A stretch of DNA of 64,000 nucleotides, taken from the NCBI RefSeq assembly GCF_030398335.1, contig NZ_JAOAOP010000010.1, positions 1 through 64,000 on the forward strand, given 5' to 3'. A program made the position numbers and the translations under genes. Below are positions 26,853 to 36,112 of this stretch, one piece after another (position 1 is the stretch's first letter; each line of letters starts with the position of its first letter). Origin of the DNA: Aquibium sp. A9E412 (lineage in GTDB: Bacteria; Pseudomonadota; Alphaproteobacteria; Rhizobiales; Rhizobiaceae). The notes under the pieces were generated by a model, which saw only the letters and a list, made by a program, of their open reading frames with translations, ran no database searches and was not told the DNA's origin.

Positions 26853-27024
26853 CGTCGGTTCCCGAAAGGGACCAGAGGGAATGCGGTAAGGCGCGATGCG
26901 CCGAAGCCGCGGCTGCCCCCGCAACTGTGTGCGGTGAGCCCGTTTCCCCTCGACGCCACTGGTGCGCAAGCGCCGGGAAGGCGGGAGGCGGGCAGCGATC
27001 CGTGAGCCAGGAGACCTGCCGGCG
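26853..27024 (+). promoter_or_regulatory. Cobalamin riboswitch (leader of cbtB-cbtA-cobU-O-Q)
   Basis: The plus strand carries CAGAGGGAATGCGGT, the core CTGCCCCCGCAACTGT and the B12 box AGCCAGGAGACCTGCC (27005-27020). CGTCGG (26853-26858) can pair with CCGGCG (27019-27024) as P1. The cbtB ATG is 50 nt downstream. It points away from the other cobalamin riboswitch, 91 bp away. Confidence 0.93.
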
Positions 27025-27074
27025 ACCGAACGCAACGCCATCACCCCTCGGGCGGAGGGGGAAAGGACCCGATC

Positions 27075-27254
27075 ATGACCACTGCCACATCCACCCTCGG
27101 TGCGGGCGCATCGCGTGCCTCGCGCGCCGTGCAGCTCGGCGCGGCCGGCCTGCTCGGGCTGTTCGTCGTCGGCTTCGCCGGCTTCGCGCAGTCCGACGTC
27201 GTGCACAACGCGGCGCACGACTACCGCCATTCGATGGCCTTTCCCTGCCACTGA
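27075..27254 (+). CDS. cbtB: CbtB, small cobalt-uptake membrane protein
   Basis: A 59-residue protein with one hydrophobic segment (about residues 20-41: GAAGLLGLFVVGFAGFAQ) and the characteristic His-rich C-terminus HNAAHDYRHSMAFPCH, likely metal-binding. It is the CbtB half of the CbtAB cobalt transporter. GGAAAGGACCC lies just upstream of the ATG at 27075. It directly follows the riboswitch and precedes cbtA by 15 bp. Confidence 0.92.
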   Translation: MTTATSTLGAGASRASRAVQLGAAGLLGLFVVGFAGFAQSDVVHNAAHDYRHSMAFPCH

Positions 27255-27269
27255 GGGAGAGCCTTCATC

Positions 27270-27989
27270 ATGACCCTGTTTCGCAACGTCGTGTTCGTCG
27301 CGGCGCTGGCCGGGCTCGTCGCCGGGCTGGCGATGGCGGCCATGCAGACCTTCGTCACCGTGCCGCTGATCCTCGAGGCGGAGACCTATGAAGGCGGCGC
27401 CGCAGAGGCCGCGCACGGCTATGACGGCGCGGCGGCCGGCCACGGCCATGGTGACGGCGCCTGGGCGCCGGCCGACGGCGGCGAGCGCCTCGCCTTCACG
27501 GCCCTCGCCAGCGTCGTCACCGCGACCGGCTTCGCGCTCGTCCTGCTCGTCGCCTCGGAGCTCGCCGGCGGGCTCGCCGGCTGGCGCCAGGGGCTGTTCT
27601 GGGGGCTTGCCGGCTTCGCCGTCTTCACCCTGGCGCCGGGCCTCGGCCTGCCGCCGGAGCTGCCCGGCATGCCGGCGGCCGCGCTGCCGGCACGGCAGGG
27701 CTGGTGGATCGCCACCGCGGCGGCGACCGCGGCCGGGCTGGCGCTGATCGCCTTGCGCGGCTCCGTGGCGATGGCCGTGCTCGGCGTGGCGCTGATCGTG
27801 GCGCCGCACGTCGTCGGCGCGCCGCAGCCCGACAGCCACGCCACCGCCGTGCCGGACGCGCTGCACCGGCGCTTCGTCGTCGCCGCCTCGCTCACCAGCC
27901 TGGTGTTCTGGCTGGTGCTGGGGGCTGCGGCCGGCGCGCTGCGCGGCCGCTTCGCCCGGGCGGCGGAGCCCGGCGCGACCCTTGGCTGA
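27270..27989 (+). CDS. cbtA: CbtA cobalt transporter
   Basis: A 239-residue membrane protein with about five to six hydrophobic segments. MTLFRNVVFVAALAGLVAGLAMAAMQTF starts it, followed by a His-rich loop (HGYDGAAAGHGHGDG) typical of CbtA. A C-terminal LFWGLAGFAVFTLAPGLGLPPELPG motif and a late membrane helix are also family features. It is predicted to import Co(II) under B12 limitation, as the riboswitch-led operon implies. The end overlaps cobU. Confidence 0.92.
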   Translation: MTLFRNVVFVAALAGLVAGLAMAAMQTFVTVPLILEAETYEGGAAEAAHGYDGAAAGHGHGDGAWAPADGGERLAFTALASVVTATGFALVLLVASELAGGLAGWRQGLFWGLAGFAVFTLAPGLGLPPELPGMPAAALPARQGWWIATAAATAAGLALIALRGSVAMAVLGVALIVAPHVVGAPQPDSHATAVPDALHRRFVVAASLTSLVFWLVLGAAAGALRGRFARAAEPGATLG

Positions 27990-28497
27990 GGCCGGCCGGC
28001 TGACGCTGCTCCTCGGCGGCGCGCGCTCGGGCAAGAGCGCGCATGCCGAGCGGCTGGTCGCGGCGCATCCCGGCCGGTGGCGCTACATCGCCACCGGCCA
28101 GGCGCACGACGCGGAGATGGCCGACCGCATCGCGGAGCACCGCGCCCGCCGCGGCGCCGGCTGGCACACGGTCGAGGCGCCGCTCGACCTGGCCGCGGCG
28201 CTGGCCGAAGCACCGCCCGGCGAGGCGGTGCTCGTCGACTGCCTGACGCTGTGGCTGTCGAACCATCTGATCGCCGGCAGCGACCTCGCGGCCGAGTGCG
28301 ACCGGCTGGCCGCCGCGCTCGCCGCCCCCATCGGCCCCTGGTACGCGGTGTCGAACGAGGTCGGCCTCGGCATCGTGCCCGACAACGCGCTGTCGCGGCG
28401 CTTTCGCGACGCCGCCGGTCGGCTGCACCAGCAGGTGGCGAGGACCGCCGATTCGGTGCTGTTCATGGTCGCCGGCCTGCCCATGACGGTGAAATGA
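27982..28497 (+). CDS. cobU: Adenosylcobinamide kinase / adenosylcobinamide-phosphate guanylyltransferase
   Basis: A 171-residue bifunctional enzyme (CobP in P. denitrificans naming). The P-loop LLLGGARSGKSAHAERL, IATGQAHDAEMADRI with RRGAGWHTVE, the VDCLTLWLSN motif and AVSNEVGLGIVPDNALSR are all present. The start is TTG at 27982, overlapping the cbtA stop by 8 bp; no in-frame ATG lies before the P-loop. Confidence 0.94.
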   Translation: MAEAGRLTLLLGGARSGKSAHAERLVAAHPGRWRYIATGQAHDAEMADRIAEHRARRGAGWHTVEAPLDLAAALAEAPPGEAVLVDCLTLWLSNHLIAGSDLAAECDRLAAALAAPIGPWYAVSNEVGLGIVPDNALSRRFRDAAGRLHQQVARTADSVLFMVAGLPMTVK

Positions 28498-28498
28498 G

Positions 28499-29113
28499 AT
28501 GACCGAGATCGACGACGACGCCCGTGCCCGCCACCGCAGCAAGATGGCCAGGCGCAAGGCCGTGCAGGACGCGGAGGTCGCCGAGAAGACCATTGAGAAG
28601 GGCCTGCTGATCGTCAACACCGGCCCCGGCAAGGGCAAGACGACGGCTGCCTTCGGCCTGGCGCTGCGCATGCTCGGCCACGGCCGCCGCGTCGGCGTCG
28701 TGCAGTTCATCAAGGGCGCCTGGCACACCGGCGAGAAGGAGGCCTTCGCCGTCTTCGGCGACCGCGTGGCCTGGCACACCATGGGCGAGGGCTTCACCTG
28801 GGAGACGCAGGACCTGGAGCGCGACCGCGCGGCGGCCGCACGCGCCTGGGACCGGGCGCAGGCGCTGATGGCCGACCCGCGCATCGCCCTCGTCGTGCTC
28901 GACGAGCTCAACATCGCGCTGCGCTACGGCTATCTCGACCTCGACGCGGTGGTCGCCGCGCTCGTCGCGCGGCGGCCGGGGCTGCACGTCGTCGTCACCG
29001 GCCGCAACGCCAAGCCGGCGCTCGTCGAGGCGGCCGACCTGGTGAGCGAGATCGGTGCGGCCAAGCACCATTTCGCCGCCGGCGTGAAGGCGCAGCAGGG
29101 CATCGAGTTCTAG
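28499..29113 (+). CDS. cobO: Cob(I)yrinic acid a,c-diamide adenosyltransferase
   Basis: A 204-residue ATP:corrinoid adenosyltransferase. The P-loop VNTGPGKGKTTAAFGLALR, VGVVQFIKGAWHTGE and the VVLDELNIALRYGYL acidic motif identify the CobA/CobO type. The N-terminal RHRSKMARRKA block is typical of CobO. It starts one base after the cobU stop and is followed 3 bp later by cobQ. Confidence 0.95.
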   Translation: MTEIDDDARARHRSKMARRKAVQDAEVAEKTIEKGLLIVNTGPGKGKTTAAFGLALRMLGHGRRVGVVQFIKGAWHTGEKEAFAVFGDRVAWHTMGEGFTWETQDLERDRAAAARAWDRAQALMADPRIALVVLDELNIALRYGYLDLDAVVAALVARRPGLHVVVTGRNAKPALVEAADLVSEIGAAKHHFAAGVKAQQGIEF

Positions 29114-29116
29114 GTC

Positions 29117-30595
29117 ATGCGGCGGAAACCGCGCGCGCTGATGATCCAGGGCACCGGTTCCGACGTCGGCAAGTCGCTGCTCGTCGCCGGGCTGGCGCGC
29201 GCCTTCGCCGACCGCGGCCTGGCCGTGCGGCCGTTCAAGCCGCAGAACATGTCGAACAACGCCGCGGTGACCGCCGACGGCGGCGAGATCGGCCGTGCCC
29301 AGGCGCTGCAGGCGCGCGCCGCGCGCGTGCCGGCCTGTGTCGACATGAACCCGGTGCTGCTCAAGCCGCAGAGCGAGACCGGCGCGCAGATCGTCGTGCA
29401 GGGCCGCGTCGTCGGCACCGCCCGGGCGGCCGAGTACCAGGCACGCAAGCCAGACCTGATGCCCCCCGTGCTCGACAGCTTCGCGCGGATCGGCCGCGAC
29501 GCGGATCTGGTCATCGTCGAGGGCGCCGGCAGCGCGGCCGAGGTCAACCTGCGCGCCGCCGACATCGCCAATATGGGCTTCGCCCGGGCGACGGACACGC
29601 CGGTCGTGCTCGTCGGCGACATCGACCGCGGCGGCGTGATCGCCAGCCTGGTCGGCACCCGGACGGTTCTCGACCCGGCCGACGCGGCGCTCGTCAGGGG
29701 CTTCGTCGTCAACAAGTTCCGCGGCGACCCGGCGCTGTTCGCCGACGGCATGACGCGCATCGCGGCGCTGACCGGCTGGCGCGCCATCGGCCTGCTGCCC
29801 TTCCTGCCCGACGTCGCGCGGCTGCCGGCCGAGGACGCGCTGGCGCTCGCCCGGCCGGATGCGCAGAAGCCCGGCGCCCGCGTGAGGATCGCCGTGCCGG
29901 TGCTGCCGCACATCGCCAATTTCGACGATCTCGACCCGCTCGACGCCGAGCCCGACGTCCGGGTCGAGCGCGTGCGGCCGGGGCGCGCCCTGCCGGGCGA
30001 CGCCGACCTTGTGCTGCTGCCGGGATCGAAGGCGACGATCGCCGACCTGGCGGCGCTGCGCGCGGCCGGCTTCGACATCGACATCACCGCGCATGTGCGG
30101 CGCGGCGGCCGCGTGCTCGGGCTGTGCGGCGGCTACCAGATGCTCGGCCGCTCGATCGCCGATCCCGACGGCATCGAGGGGCCGCCGGGGCGCGTCGAGG
30201 GGCTCGGCCTGCTTTCGGTCGACACGCGGCTGACCGGCGCCAAGCGGCTGGTCGCGGTGCGCGGCACGAGCCATGACGGCGTCGCCCTGAGCGGCTACGA
30301 GATGCATGTCGGCGACACGCGCGGGCCGGACGCGGCGCGCCCCTTCGCCCGGCTCGCCGACGGCGCCGCCGACGGCGCGGTGTCGGCCGACGGGCTGGTG
30401 GCCGGGACCTATGTGCACGGCCTGTTCGCCGACGACCGCCAGCGCGCGGCCTGGATCGCGAGGCTGGGCGGCGCGGCCGGCGGGCTCGACCACGAGGCCG
30501 GCGTCGAGGCAGCGCTCGACGCGCTGGCCGCGCATGTCGCCGCGCATCTCGACCTCGACGGCCTGCTCGCCCTCACGCAAGGGCCGCCGCGATGA
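29117..30595 (+). CDS. cobQ: Cobyric acid synthase
   Basis: A 492-residue glutamine amidotransferase that amidates side chains b, d, e and g. The N-terminal synthetase domain has [20 protein letters not shown] and [23 protein letters not shown]. The C-terminal amidotransferase domain has the nucleophile Cys in [15 protein letters not shown] and the catalytic His in GTYVHGLF. The end overlaps convergent cbiB by 23 bp. Confidence 0.95.
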   Translation: MRRKPRALMIQGTGSDVGKSLLVAGLARAFADRGLAVRPFKPQNMSNNAAVTADGGEIGRAQALQARAARVPACVDMNPVLLKPQSETGAQIVVQGRVVGTARAAEYQARKPDLMPPVLDSFARIGRDADLVIVEGAGSAAEVNLRAADIANMGFARATDTPVVLVGDIDRGGVIASLVGTRTVLDPADAALVRGFVVNKFRGDPALFADGMTRIAALTGWRAIGLLPFLPDVARLPAEDALALARPDAQKPGARVRIAVPVLPHIANFDDLDPLDAEPDVRVERVRPGRALPGDADLVLLPGSKATIADLAALRAAGFDIDITAHVRRGGRVLGLCGGYQMLGRSIADPDGIEGPPGRVEGLGLLSVDTRLTGAKRLVAVRGTSHDGVALSGYEMHVGDTRGPDAARPFARLADGAADGAVSADGLVAGTYVHGLFADDRQRAAWIARLGGAAGGLDHEAGVEAALDALAAHVAAHLDLDGLLALTQGPPR

Positions 30596-31541
30596 GCGCG
30601 AACAGGCCGACCAGCAGCCAGCCGGCGAGACGGCACAGATGAAGCGCGCGGCGGATGTCGGCGGCATCGGCCCGGCGCCGGCCGCCCACGCCCATCACGG
30701 CGTCCTCGACCGGCATGCCGTGGTAGCTGCGCGGCCCGGCGAGCGCCAGGCCGAGCGCGCCGGCCATGGCGGCCTCCGGCCAGCCGGCATTGGGCGAGCG
30801 GTGGCGGCCGGCGTCGCGCCGCACCGCCTGCCACGCCGCGTCGGCGTCGCCGTCCCGGGCGAGCCGGGCGGCGGCGACGAGAAGCAGCGCCGACAGCCGC
30901 GAGGCCGGCAGGTTGGCGAGATCGTCGAGCCGCGCGGCGGCCCAGCCGAAGGCGGCGTGGCGCGGCGTGCGGTGGCCGATCATGCTGTCGGCGGTGTTGA
31001 GCGCCTTGTAGGCGGCGCCGCCGGCGAGCCCGCCGAGGCCGAGCCACAGCGCCGGCGCGACGACGCCGTCGGAGAAGTTCTCGGCCAGGCTCTCGATGGC
31101 GGCGCGCGCCACGCCGGCCTCGTCGAGCGCCTCGGGGTCGCGGCCGACGATCGCGGCCACGGCGCGGCGCCCGGCGGCAAGCCCGCCGGTCTCGAGCGCG
31201 GCGGCGACGGCCTCGACATGCGCGTAGAGGCTGCGCTGGGCGAGCAGGCTGGAGCCGGCGAGAGCGGCGCCGGCGAGGCCGAGGGCGGCCGGCAGCGCGG
31301 CGAAGAGGGCGGCGAGGACGAGGCCGCCGGCCATGGCGGCGGCGAGCAGCAGCGCCAGCGCGACCGCGCCCATCGCGCGGCGCCGGCCGGGCGTGTCGGC
31401 CGCGCGGTTGAGGCCGCCGTCGAGCGCGGCGAGCAGCCGGCCCATCCAGGTGACCGGATGGCCGATCGCGCCGAACAGCGCCGGCGGGTAGCCGACGAGG
31501 CGTTCAACGAGCAGCGAGAGGAAGGCGAGCGGGAAGGCCAT
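30573..31541 (-). CDS. cbiB: Adenosylcobinamide-phosphate synthase
   Basis: A 322-residue membrane enzyme (CobD in aerobic naming) that attaches the aminopropanol phosphate arm. [25 protein letters not shown] and [41 protein letters not shown]-type motifs are the family signatures, with about five membrane segments. I chose the ATG at 31541; a TTG six codons upstream (31559) is also in frame. The ATG shares CATG (31539-31542) with the divergent cobC start. Confidence 0.92.
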   Translation of the reverse strand: MAFPLAFLSLLVERLVGYPPALFGAIGHPVTWMGRLLAALDGGLNRAADTPGRRRAMGAVALALLLAAAMAGGLVLAALFAALPAALGLAGAALAGSSLLAQRSLYAHVEAVAAALETGGLAAGRRAVAAIVGRDPEALDEAGVARAAIESLAENFSDGVVAPALWLGLGGLAGGAAYKALNTADSMIGHRTPRHAAFGWAAARLDDLANLPASRLSALLLVAAARLARDGDADAAWQAVRRDAGRHRSPNAGWPEAAMAGALGLALAGPRSYHGMPVEDAVMGVGGRRRADAADIRRALHLCRLAGWLLVGLFALIAAALA

Positions 31542-32598
31542 GGCGCGAACTGACTGCAACGATGCCCGGCCGGTGACCGATCACGGCGGCGATCTCGGCC
31601 GGGCCGCGCGCGACTTCGCCGCCGCGCCGCGCCCCTTCCTCGACCTGTCGACGGGCATCAACCCGCATTCCTATCCGCATTCGCCGCTCGCCGCCAGCGC
31701 GCTGACGCGGCTGCCGGACGCGGAGGCGACGCAGCGCCTGGCGGCGACGGCGGCGGCCCTCTACGGCGCCCCCTCGCCGGCCCATGTGGCGGCCGCGCCG
31801 GGCACGCAGATCCTGCTGCCGCAGGTCGCCCGGCTGGTGCGGCCCGGCCGCGCCGTCATCCTCGGCCCGACCTATGCCGAGCACCGCCGCGCCGCCGCGC
31901 TCGCCGGTCACGCGGTGGTCGAGACCGACGACCCGCAGGCGCTGGCGACGGCCGACCTCGCCGTCGTCGTCAACCCGAACAATCCGGACGGCCGGCTATT
32001 GCCGCGCGGCCGGCTGATGGCGATCGCCGAGGCGGTGGCGAGGCGCGGCGGCCTCCTCGTCGTCGACGAGGCGTTCATGGACGTCGCGCCCGCCGCGGCG
32101 AGCCTGGCCGGGGCGCTCGACGCGGCGCCGGTCGTCGTCTTGCGCTCGTTCGGCAAGTTCTTCGGCCTGGCCGGCGTGCGGCTCGGCTTCGCGCTCGCCG
32201 CACCGGCGCGCGCCGGCCGGCTGGCGGACGAGCTCGGCCCGTGGGCGGTGTCGGGCGCCGCACTCGCCATCGGCGGCGAGGCGCTCGCCGACCGGGCCTG
32301 GCAGGCGGCGATGCGGCGGCGGCTCGCCACGGAGGCGGCGGCGCTCGACGCCCGGCTTCGCGCGCACGGCCTCGCGGTCGCCGGCGGCACCAGCCTCTAC
32401 CGCTTCGTGGCGACGCCGCAGGCGGCCCGGCTGCACGCCCATCTCGGCCGCCGCGGCATCCTGCTGCGCGCCTTCGAACGGCTGCCGGGGGCGCTGCGCA
32501 TCGGCCTGCCGGGCTCGGCGGCCGGGCTGGCGCGGCTCGATGCCGGCCTTGCCGGATGGCGCGGCGCGGCGCCGGCGGCCCGGGGGGATGCGCGATGA
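31540..32598 (+). CDS. cobC: Threonine-phosphate decarboxylase
   Basis: A 352-residue PLP-dependent enzyme of aminotransferase fold (P. denitrificans CobC; Salmonella CobD) that makes aminopropanol phosphate for the nucleotide loop. Features: LDLSTGINPHSYP near the N-terminus, VVNPNNPDGRLLPRG, VVDEAFMDVAP, and the PLP lysine in LRSFGKFFGLAGVRLGF. Its ATG overlaps that of divergent cbiB, and its stop overlaps the phosphatase start (ATGA). Confidence 0.93.
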   Translation: MARTDCNDARPVTDHGGDLGRAARDFAAAPRPFLDLSTGINPHSYPHSPLAASALTRLPDAEATQRLAATAAALYGAPSPAHVAAAPGTQILLPQVARLVRPGRAVILGPTYAEHRRAAALAGHAVVETDDPQALATADLAVVVNPNNPDGRLLPRGRLMAIAEAVARRGGLLVVDEAFMDVAPAAASLAGALDAAPVVVLRSFGKFFGLAGVRLGFALAAPARAGRLADELGPWAVSGAALAIGGEALADRAWQAAMRRRLATEAAALDARLRAHGLAVAGGTSLYRFVATPQAARLHAHLGRRGILLRAFERLPGALRIGLPGSAAGLARLDAGLAGWRGAAPAARGDAR

Positions 32599-33107
32599 TC
32601 CATGTCTGCCCGCTGTCGCGGCTCGACGAGACGGTGCGCCGCAGCGGCGCCGGGCACCTGATCTCGCTGACGACCGCAGGCATGGCGGTGCCGCGGCCAG
32701 AGGTTATTGCGCCTGCCGACCACCTGGCGCTCACCATGCACGACATCGCCGAGGCGCGCGACGGCATGACGGCGCCGGCGCAGGCGCATGTCGACCGGCT
32801 GCTCGGCTTCGCGCGCGGCTGGGACCGGCGGCGGCCGGTGGTGGTGCACTGCTATGCCGGCATCAGCCGCTCGCCGGCGGCCGCCTACATCCTCGCCGCC
32901 GCACTGGCGCCGCAGTGCTGCGAACGCGACCTGGCCGAGACGCTGCGCCGACTGGCGCCGTCGGCCACGCCCAACGCACGGCTCGTTGCGCTCGCCGACG
33001 AAAGGCTCGGCCGCGGCGGCCGCATGATGGCGGCGATCGCGGCCATCGGCCGCGGCTGCGACGCCTATGAGGGGACGCCGTTCCGGCTCGCGCCGGCCGA
33101 GGCCTGA
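32595..33107 (+). CDS. Protein tyrosine phosphatase-like protein downstream of cobC
   Basis: A 170-residue protein with the C-x5-R phosphatase loop in VVHCYAGISRSPAAAYILAA, an Asp-containing HDIAEARDG region upstream, and no membrane segment. The fold matches small dual-specificity/tyrosine phosphatases. Translational coupling to cobC (ATGA) suggests a related role, perhaps dephosphorylating a cobalamin intermediate such as alpha-ribazole phosphate, for which no cobC-type phosphatase is seen here. That assignment is inference. Confidence 0.75.
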   Translation: MIHVCPLSRLDETVRRSGAGHLISLTTAGMAVPRPEVIAPADHLALTMHDIAEARDGMTAPAQAHVDRLLGFARGWDRRRPVVVHCYAGISRSPAAAYILAAALAPQCCERDLAETLRRLAPSATPNARLVALADERLGRGGRMMAAIAAIGRGCDAYEGTPFRLAPAEA

Positions 33108-33118
33108 GACGGGGCGGC

Positions 33119-34276
33119 TCAGCGCGGATCGGGCAGCCGCGCCGGCCGCTCGGGCTGCTCGGCCGCCTCGGTCGGCTGCTCGGTGAAACCCTCCAGGTCC
33201 GACAGCTCCTCCACGTCGCGCTCGATCTCCAGCGGGCTCGTCACATAGGCCGTCACCAGCTCGGCGACCGAGCGCAGCGCATGGGTGTGGATGCGCTCGT
33301 AGCCGTGCGAGGCGTCGACGCCGAAGGCGATCAGCGCCGTGCGGATGTCGTGGCCGGCCTCGATGGCGGAGGCGGAGTCGGAGCGGTAGTAGCGGAAGAC
33401 GTCCTTCTGGTAGCGGATGTCCTCGTCGCGGCACAGGTCGACCAGCTTCTTGGTCAGGTGGTAGTCGAACGGTCCCGCCTGGTCGGCCATGGCGACGGTG
33501 ACGCCGAACTCCGAGGAGTTCTGGCCGGGCGCCGAGGTGCCGTTGTCGATGGTCACCATGGAGGCGATCTCCGGCGTGACGATCGAGGCCGCGCCGACGC
33601 CGACCTCCTCGGCGATGGTGAACAGCCAGTAGGTGTCGACCGGGGTGACCGCCTTCTCGCGGCGCATCGCCTGCAGCGCGGCGAGCGCGATGGCGACGCC
33701 GGCCTTGTCGTCGAGGTGGCGGGCGTTGATGAAGCCGTTGTCGAGGAACTCGGGCTGCGGGTCGACCGCCACGAAGTCGCCGATCTCGATGCCCAGCGCG
33801 CGCGTGTCGGCGCGGTTCCAGGTGATCGCGTCGATGCGCACCTCGACATGCTCCCAGCCGACGTCCATCTCGTCGACGGCGTCGTTGAAGGTGTGGCCGG
33901 AGGCCTTGAGCGGCAGGATGGTGCCGCGGTAGCTGCCCTTCTCGGTGTAGATCGTCACCCGCGCGCCCTCGGCGAAGCGAGCCGACCAGTGGCCGACCGG
34001 CACCAGCTCGAGGCGGCCGTTGTCGCGGACGTTCTTGACCTGGGCGCCGAGCGTGTCGAGATGCGCGATGATGGCGCGGGCGGCCTCGCGCCGCTCGCCG
34101 CGCCACACCGCGCGGATCGCGCCGCGGCGCGTCAGCTCCGGCTCCAGCCCGAGCCGCTCCAGCTCCTGCGTGCAGTGCCGCACGATCGTGTCGGTGTAGC
34201 CGGTCGGGCTGTCGATCGAAAGCAGCGCGCGAAGCTGCTCGCGCAGATAGTCGACGTCGATTCTGAGTCTGCTCAC
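33119..34276 (-). CDS. Osmoprotectant NAGGN system M42-family peptidase
   Basis: A 385-residue M42 aminopeptidase-type metalloprotein. IIAHLDTLGAQVKNV, RHLDDKAGVAIALAAL, FTIAEEVGVGAAS and VTIDNGTSAPGQ supply the expected metal ligands (His, Asp, Glu) of the dinuclear site. It is always the third gene of the N-acetylglutaminylglutamine amide operon, where it may hydrolyse the osmolyte or trim precursors. The start is GTG at 34276, overlapping the ngg stop (GTGA). Confidence 0.92.
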   Translation of the reverse strand: MSRLRIDVDYLREQLRALLSIDSPTGYTDTIVRHCTQELERLGLEPELTRRGAIRAVWRGERREAARAIIAHLDTLGAQVKNVRDNGRLELVPVGHWSARFAEGARVTIYTEKGSYRGTILPLKASGHTFNDAVDEMDVGWEHVEVRIDAITWNRADTRALGIEIGDFVAVDPQPEFLDNGFINARHLDDKAGVAIALAALQAMRREKAVTPVDTYWLFTIAEEVGVGAASIVTPEIASMVTIDNGTSAPGQNSSEFGVTVAMADQAGPFDYHLTKKLVDLCRDEDIRYQKDVFRYYRSDSASAIEAGHDIRTALIAFGVDASHGYERIHTHALRSVAELVTAYVTSPLEIERDVEELSDLEGFTEQPTEAAEQPERPARLPDPR

Positions 34277-36093
34277 TTTCCCCCTCGCGGTGCCAGCGCG
34301 CGCGCCGCCGACTGCTGGCCCGAACGCGGGAACAGCAGGTCGACGAAGCGCTCTGCGGTCGGCTGCGGCTCGTGGTTGGCCAGGCCCGGCCGCTCGTTCG
34401 CCTCGATGAAGACGTAGTCCGGCTCGCGCGGCGAGCGCACCATCAGGTCGATGCCGACGACCGGGATGTCGATCGCCCGGGCGGCCGCGCAGGCCGCCTC
34501 GATCAGCCGCGCGTGGGTGACCTCGGTGACGTCGTGGATCGAGCCGCCGGTGTGCAGGTTGGCCGTCTTGCGCACCACCACCTCCTCGTTGGCCGGCGGC
34601 ACGTCGTCGAGCGCCCAGCCGGCCGCCGACAGGCAGCGCCGCGTCTCGTCGTCGACGGGAATGCGGCTCTCGCCGCCGGTCGCCGCGGCGCGCCGGCGCG
34701 ACAGGTGGGCGATCAGCTCCTCGATCGTGCCGCGGCCGTCGCCGACGACGCGCGGCGGGCGGCGCACGGCGGCCGCCACCACGCGATAGTCGATCACCAC
34801 CAGGCGCAGATCCTCGCCCTCGAAGCAGGCTTCCAGCAGCACGCGGTCGGAGATGCGGCGCGCCTCGGCGATCGCCGCCTCGACCTCGTCGACCGTCTCG
34901 AGGCCGACCGAGACGCCGCGGCCCTGCTCGCCGCGCGCCGGCTTGACGACGACGCGGCCGTGCTTGTCGAGGAAGCCGGCGAGCGCGGCCCGGTCGTCGC
35001 CCGCCTCGAGCTGCTCGGGCACCGCGATGCCGGCGCGCTCGACCATGCGGCGGGTCACCGCCTTGTCGTCGCAGATCGACATGGCAACGGCCGAGGTGAG
35101 CTCCGACAGGCTCTCGCGGCAGTGGATCGAGCGGCCGCCGAAGGACAGGCGGAAGAAGCCGCCCTCCGCGTCGGTGACGTCGACGGCGACGCCGCGCCGG
35201 TGCGCCTCGTCGACGATGATGCGGGCATAAGGGTTGAGCCGGTCGTAGTCCTGCGGCGGATGGGTGAACAGCTTCTCGTTGATCGGGTTCTTGCGCTTGA
35301 CCGCGAACACCGGCACCCGGTGGAAGCCGATCTTCTCGTAGAGCGCGATCGCCTGGCGGTTGTCGTGCAGCACCGACAGGTCGAGATAGGAGGCGCCGCG
35401 CGCCTTGAAGTGCTCGGCCAGCCGGCGCACCAGCAGTTCGCCGACGCCGGGGTGGCTGCACTGCGGATCGACGGCCAGGCACCACAGGGAGGTGCCGTTC
35501 TCGGGATCGTTGAAGACGCGCCGGTGGTCGACGCCGGTGACGGTGCCGACGATGTCGCCCGTCGCGTCGTCCTCGGCGACGAAATAGGTGATGGCGCGGC
35601 TGTCGCGCTTCGACCAGAAGAAGTCGGGCCGCACGGTCACCATGCCGCGCTGGGCGTAGATGGCGTTGACCGCCTCGGCGTCGGCCTCGGAGGTCAGCCG
35701 GCGGATGAAGAAGCCGCGCGGCTGGCGCCGGCTCGGCCGGTAGGTGGCGAGATCGAGCCGGTAGGTGTGCGAGGGATCGAGGAACAGCTCCTGCGGGGCG
35801 AGCGACAGCAGCACGTGCGGGTCGCGGATGTAGAAGGCGATGTCGCGGCGCTGCGGTCCCTCCTCGTGCAGCGCCTCGGCGATCGAGACGTTGTCCTCGA
35901 AGGTCTGGGCGAACAGCAGCCGCCCCCAGCCGAGATCGAGCGACACCGCCTTCGGCTGCTCGCTGTCGGGGCGCTCGTGCGGCGCGCCGATGGTCGGCTT
36001 CATGGATTCGCTGCGCAGGCGCTGCAGGCGATGGCGGATCGCCCTGTCGCCGCGGCCCTTGGCGCGCGCGCCGGCGTCGTCGTGTCGTGCCAT
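34273..36093 (-). CDS. ngg: N-acetylglutaminylglutamine synthetase (GNAT plus ATP-grasp fusion)
   Basis: A 606-residue fusion. An N-terminal GNAT acetyltransferase domain (about 110-290; SLWCLAVDPQCSHPGVGELLVRRL and LYEKIGFHRVPVF) precedes a C-terminal ATP-grasp ligase (about 310-590; VVVKPARGEQGRGVSVGL, LEACFEGEDLRLVVID, DYVFIEANERPGLANH). It builds the dipeptide N-acetyl-glutaminylglutamine, precursor of the osmolyte NAGGN. The start at 36093 (MARHDD) fits the homologous length. It is the middle gene of the asnO-ngg-peptidase operon. Confidence 0.93.
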   Translation of the reverse strand: MARHDDAGARAKGRGDRAIRHRLQRLRSESMKPTIGAPHERPDSEQPKAVSLDLGWGRLLFAQTFEDNVSIAEALHEEGPQRRDIAFYIRDPHVLLSLAPQELFLDPSHTYRLDLATYRPSRRQPRGFFIRRLTSEADAEAVNAIYAQRGMVTVRPDFFWSKRDSRAITYFVAEDDATGDIVGTVTGVDHRRVFNDPENGTSLWCLAVDPQCSHPGVGELLVRRLAEHFKARGASYLDLSVLHDNRQAIALYEKIGFHRVPVFAVKRKNPINEKLFTHPPQDYDRLNPYARIIVDEAHRRGVAVDVTDAEGGFFRLSFGGRSIHCRESLSELTSAVAMSICDDKAVTRRMVERAGIAVPEQLEAGDDRAALAGFLDKHGRVVVKPARGEQGRGVSVGLETVDEVEAAIAEARRISDRVLLEACFEGEDLRLVVIDYRVVAAAVRRPPRVVGDGRGTIEELIAHLSRRRAAATGGESRIPVDDETRRCLSAAGWALDDVPPANEEVVVRKTANLHTGGSIHDVTEVTHARLIEAACAAARAIDIPVVGIDLMVRSPREPDYVFIEANERPGLANHEPQPTAERFVDLLFPRSGQQSAARALAPRGGK

Positions 36094-36112
36094 GGCCGTA
36101 GCCCTTTCGTGC

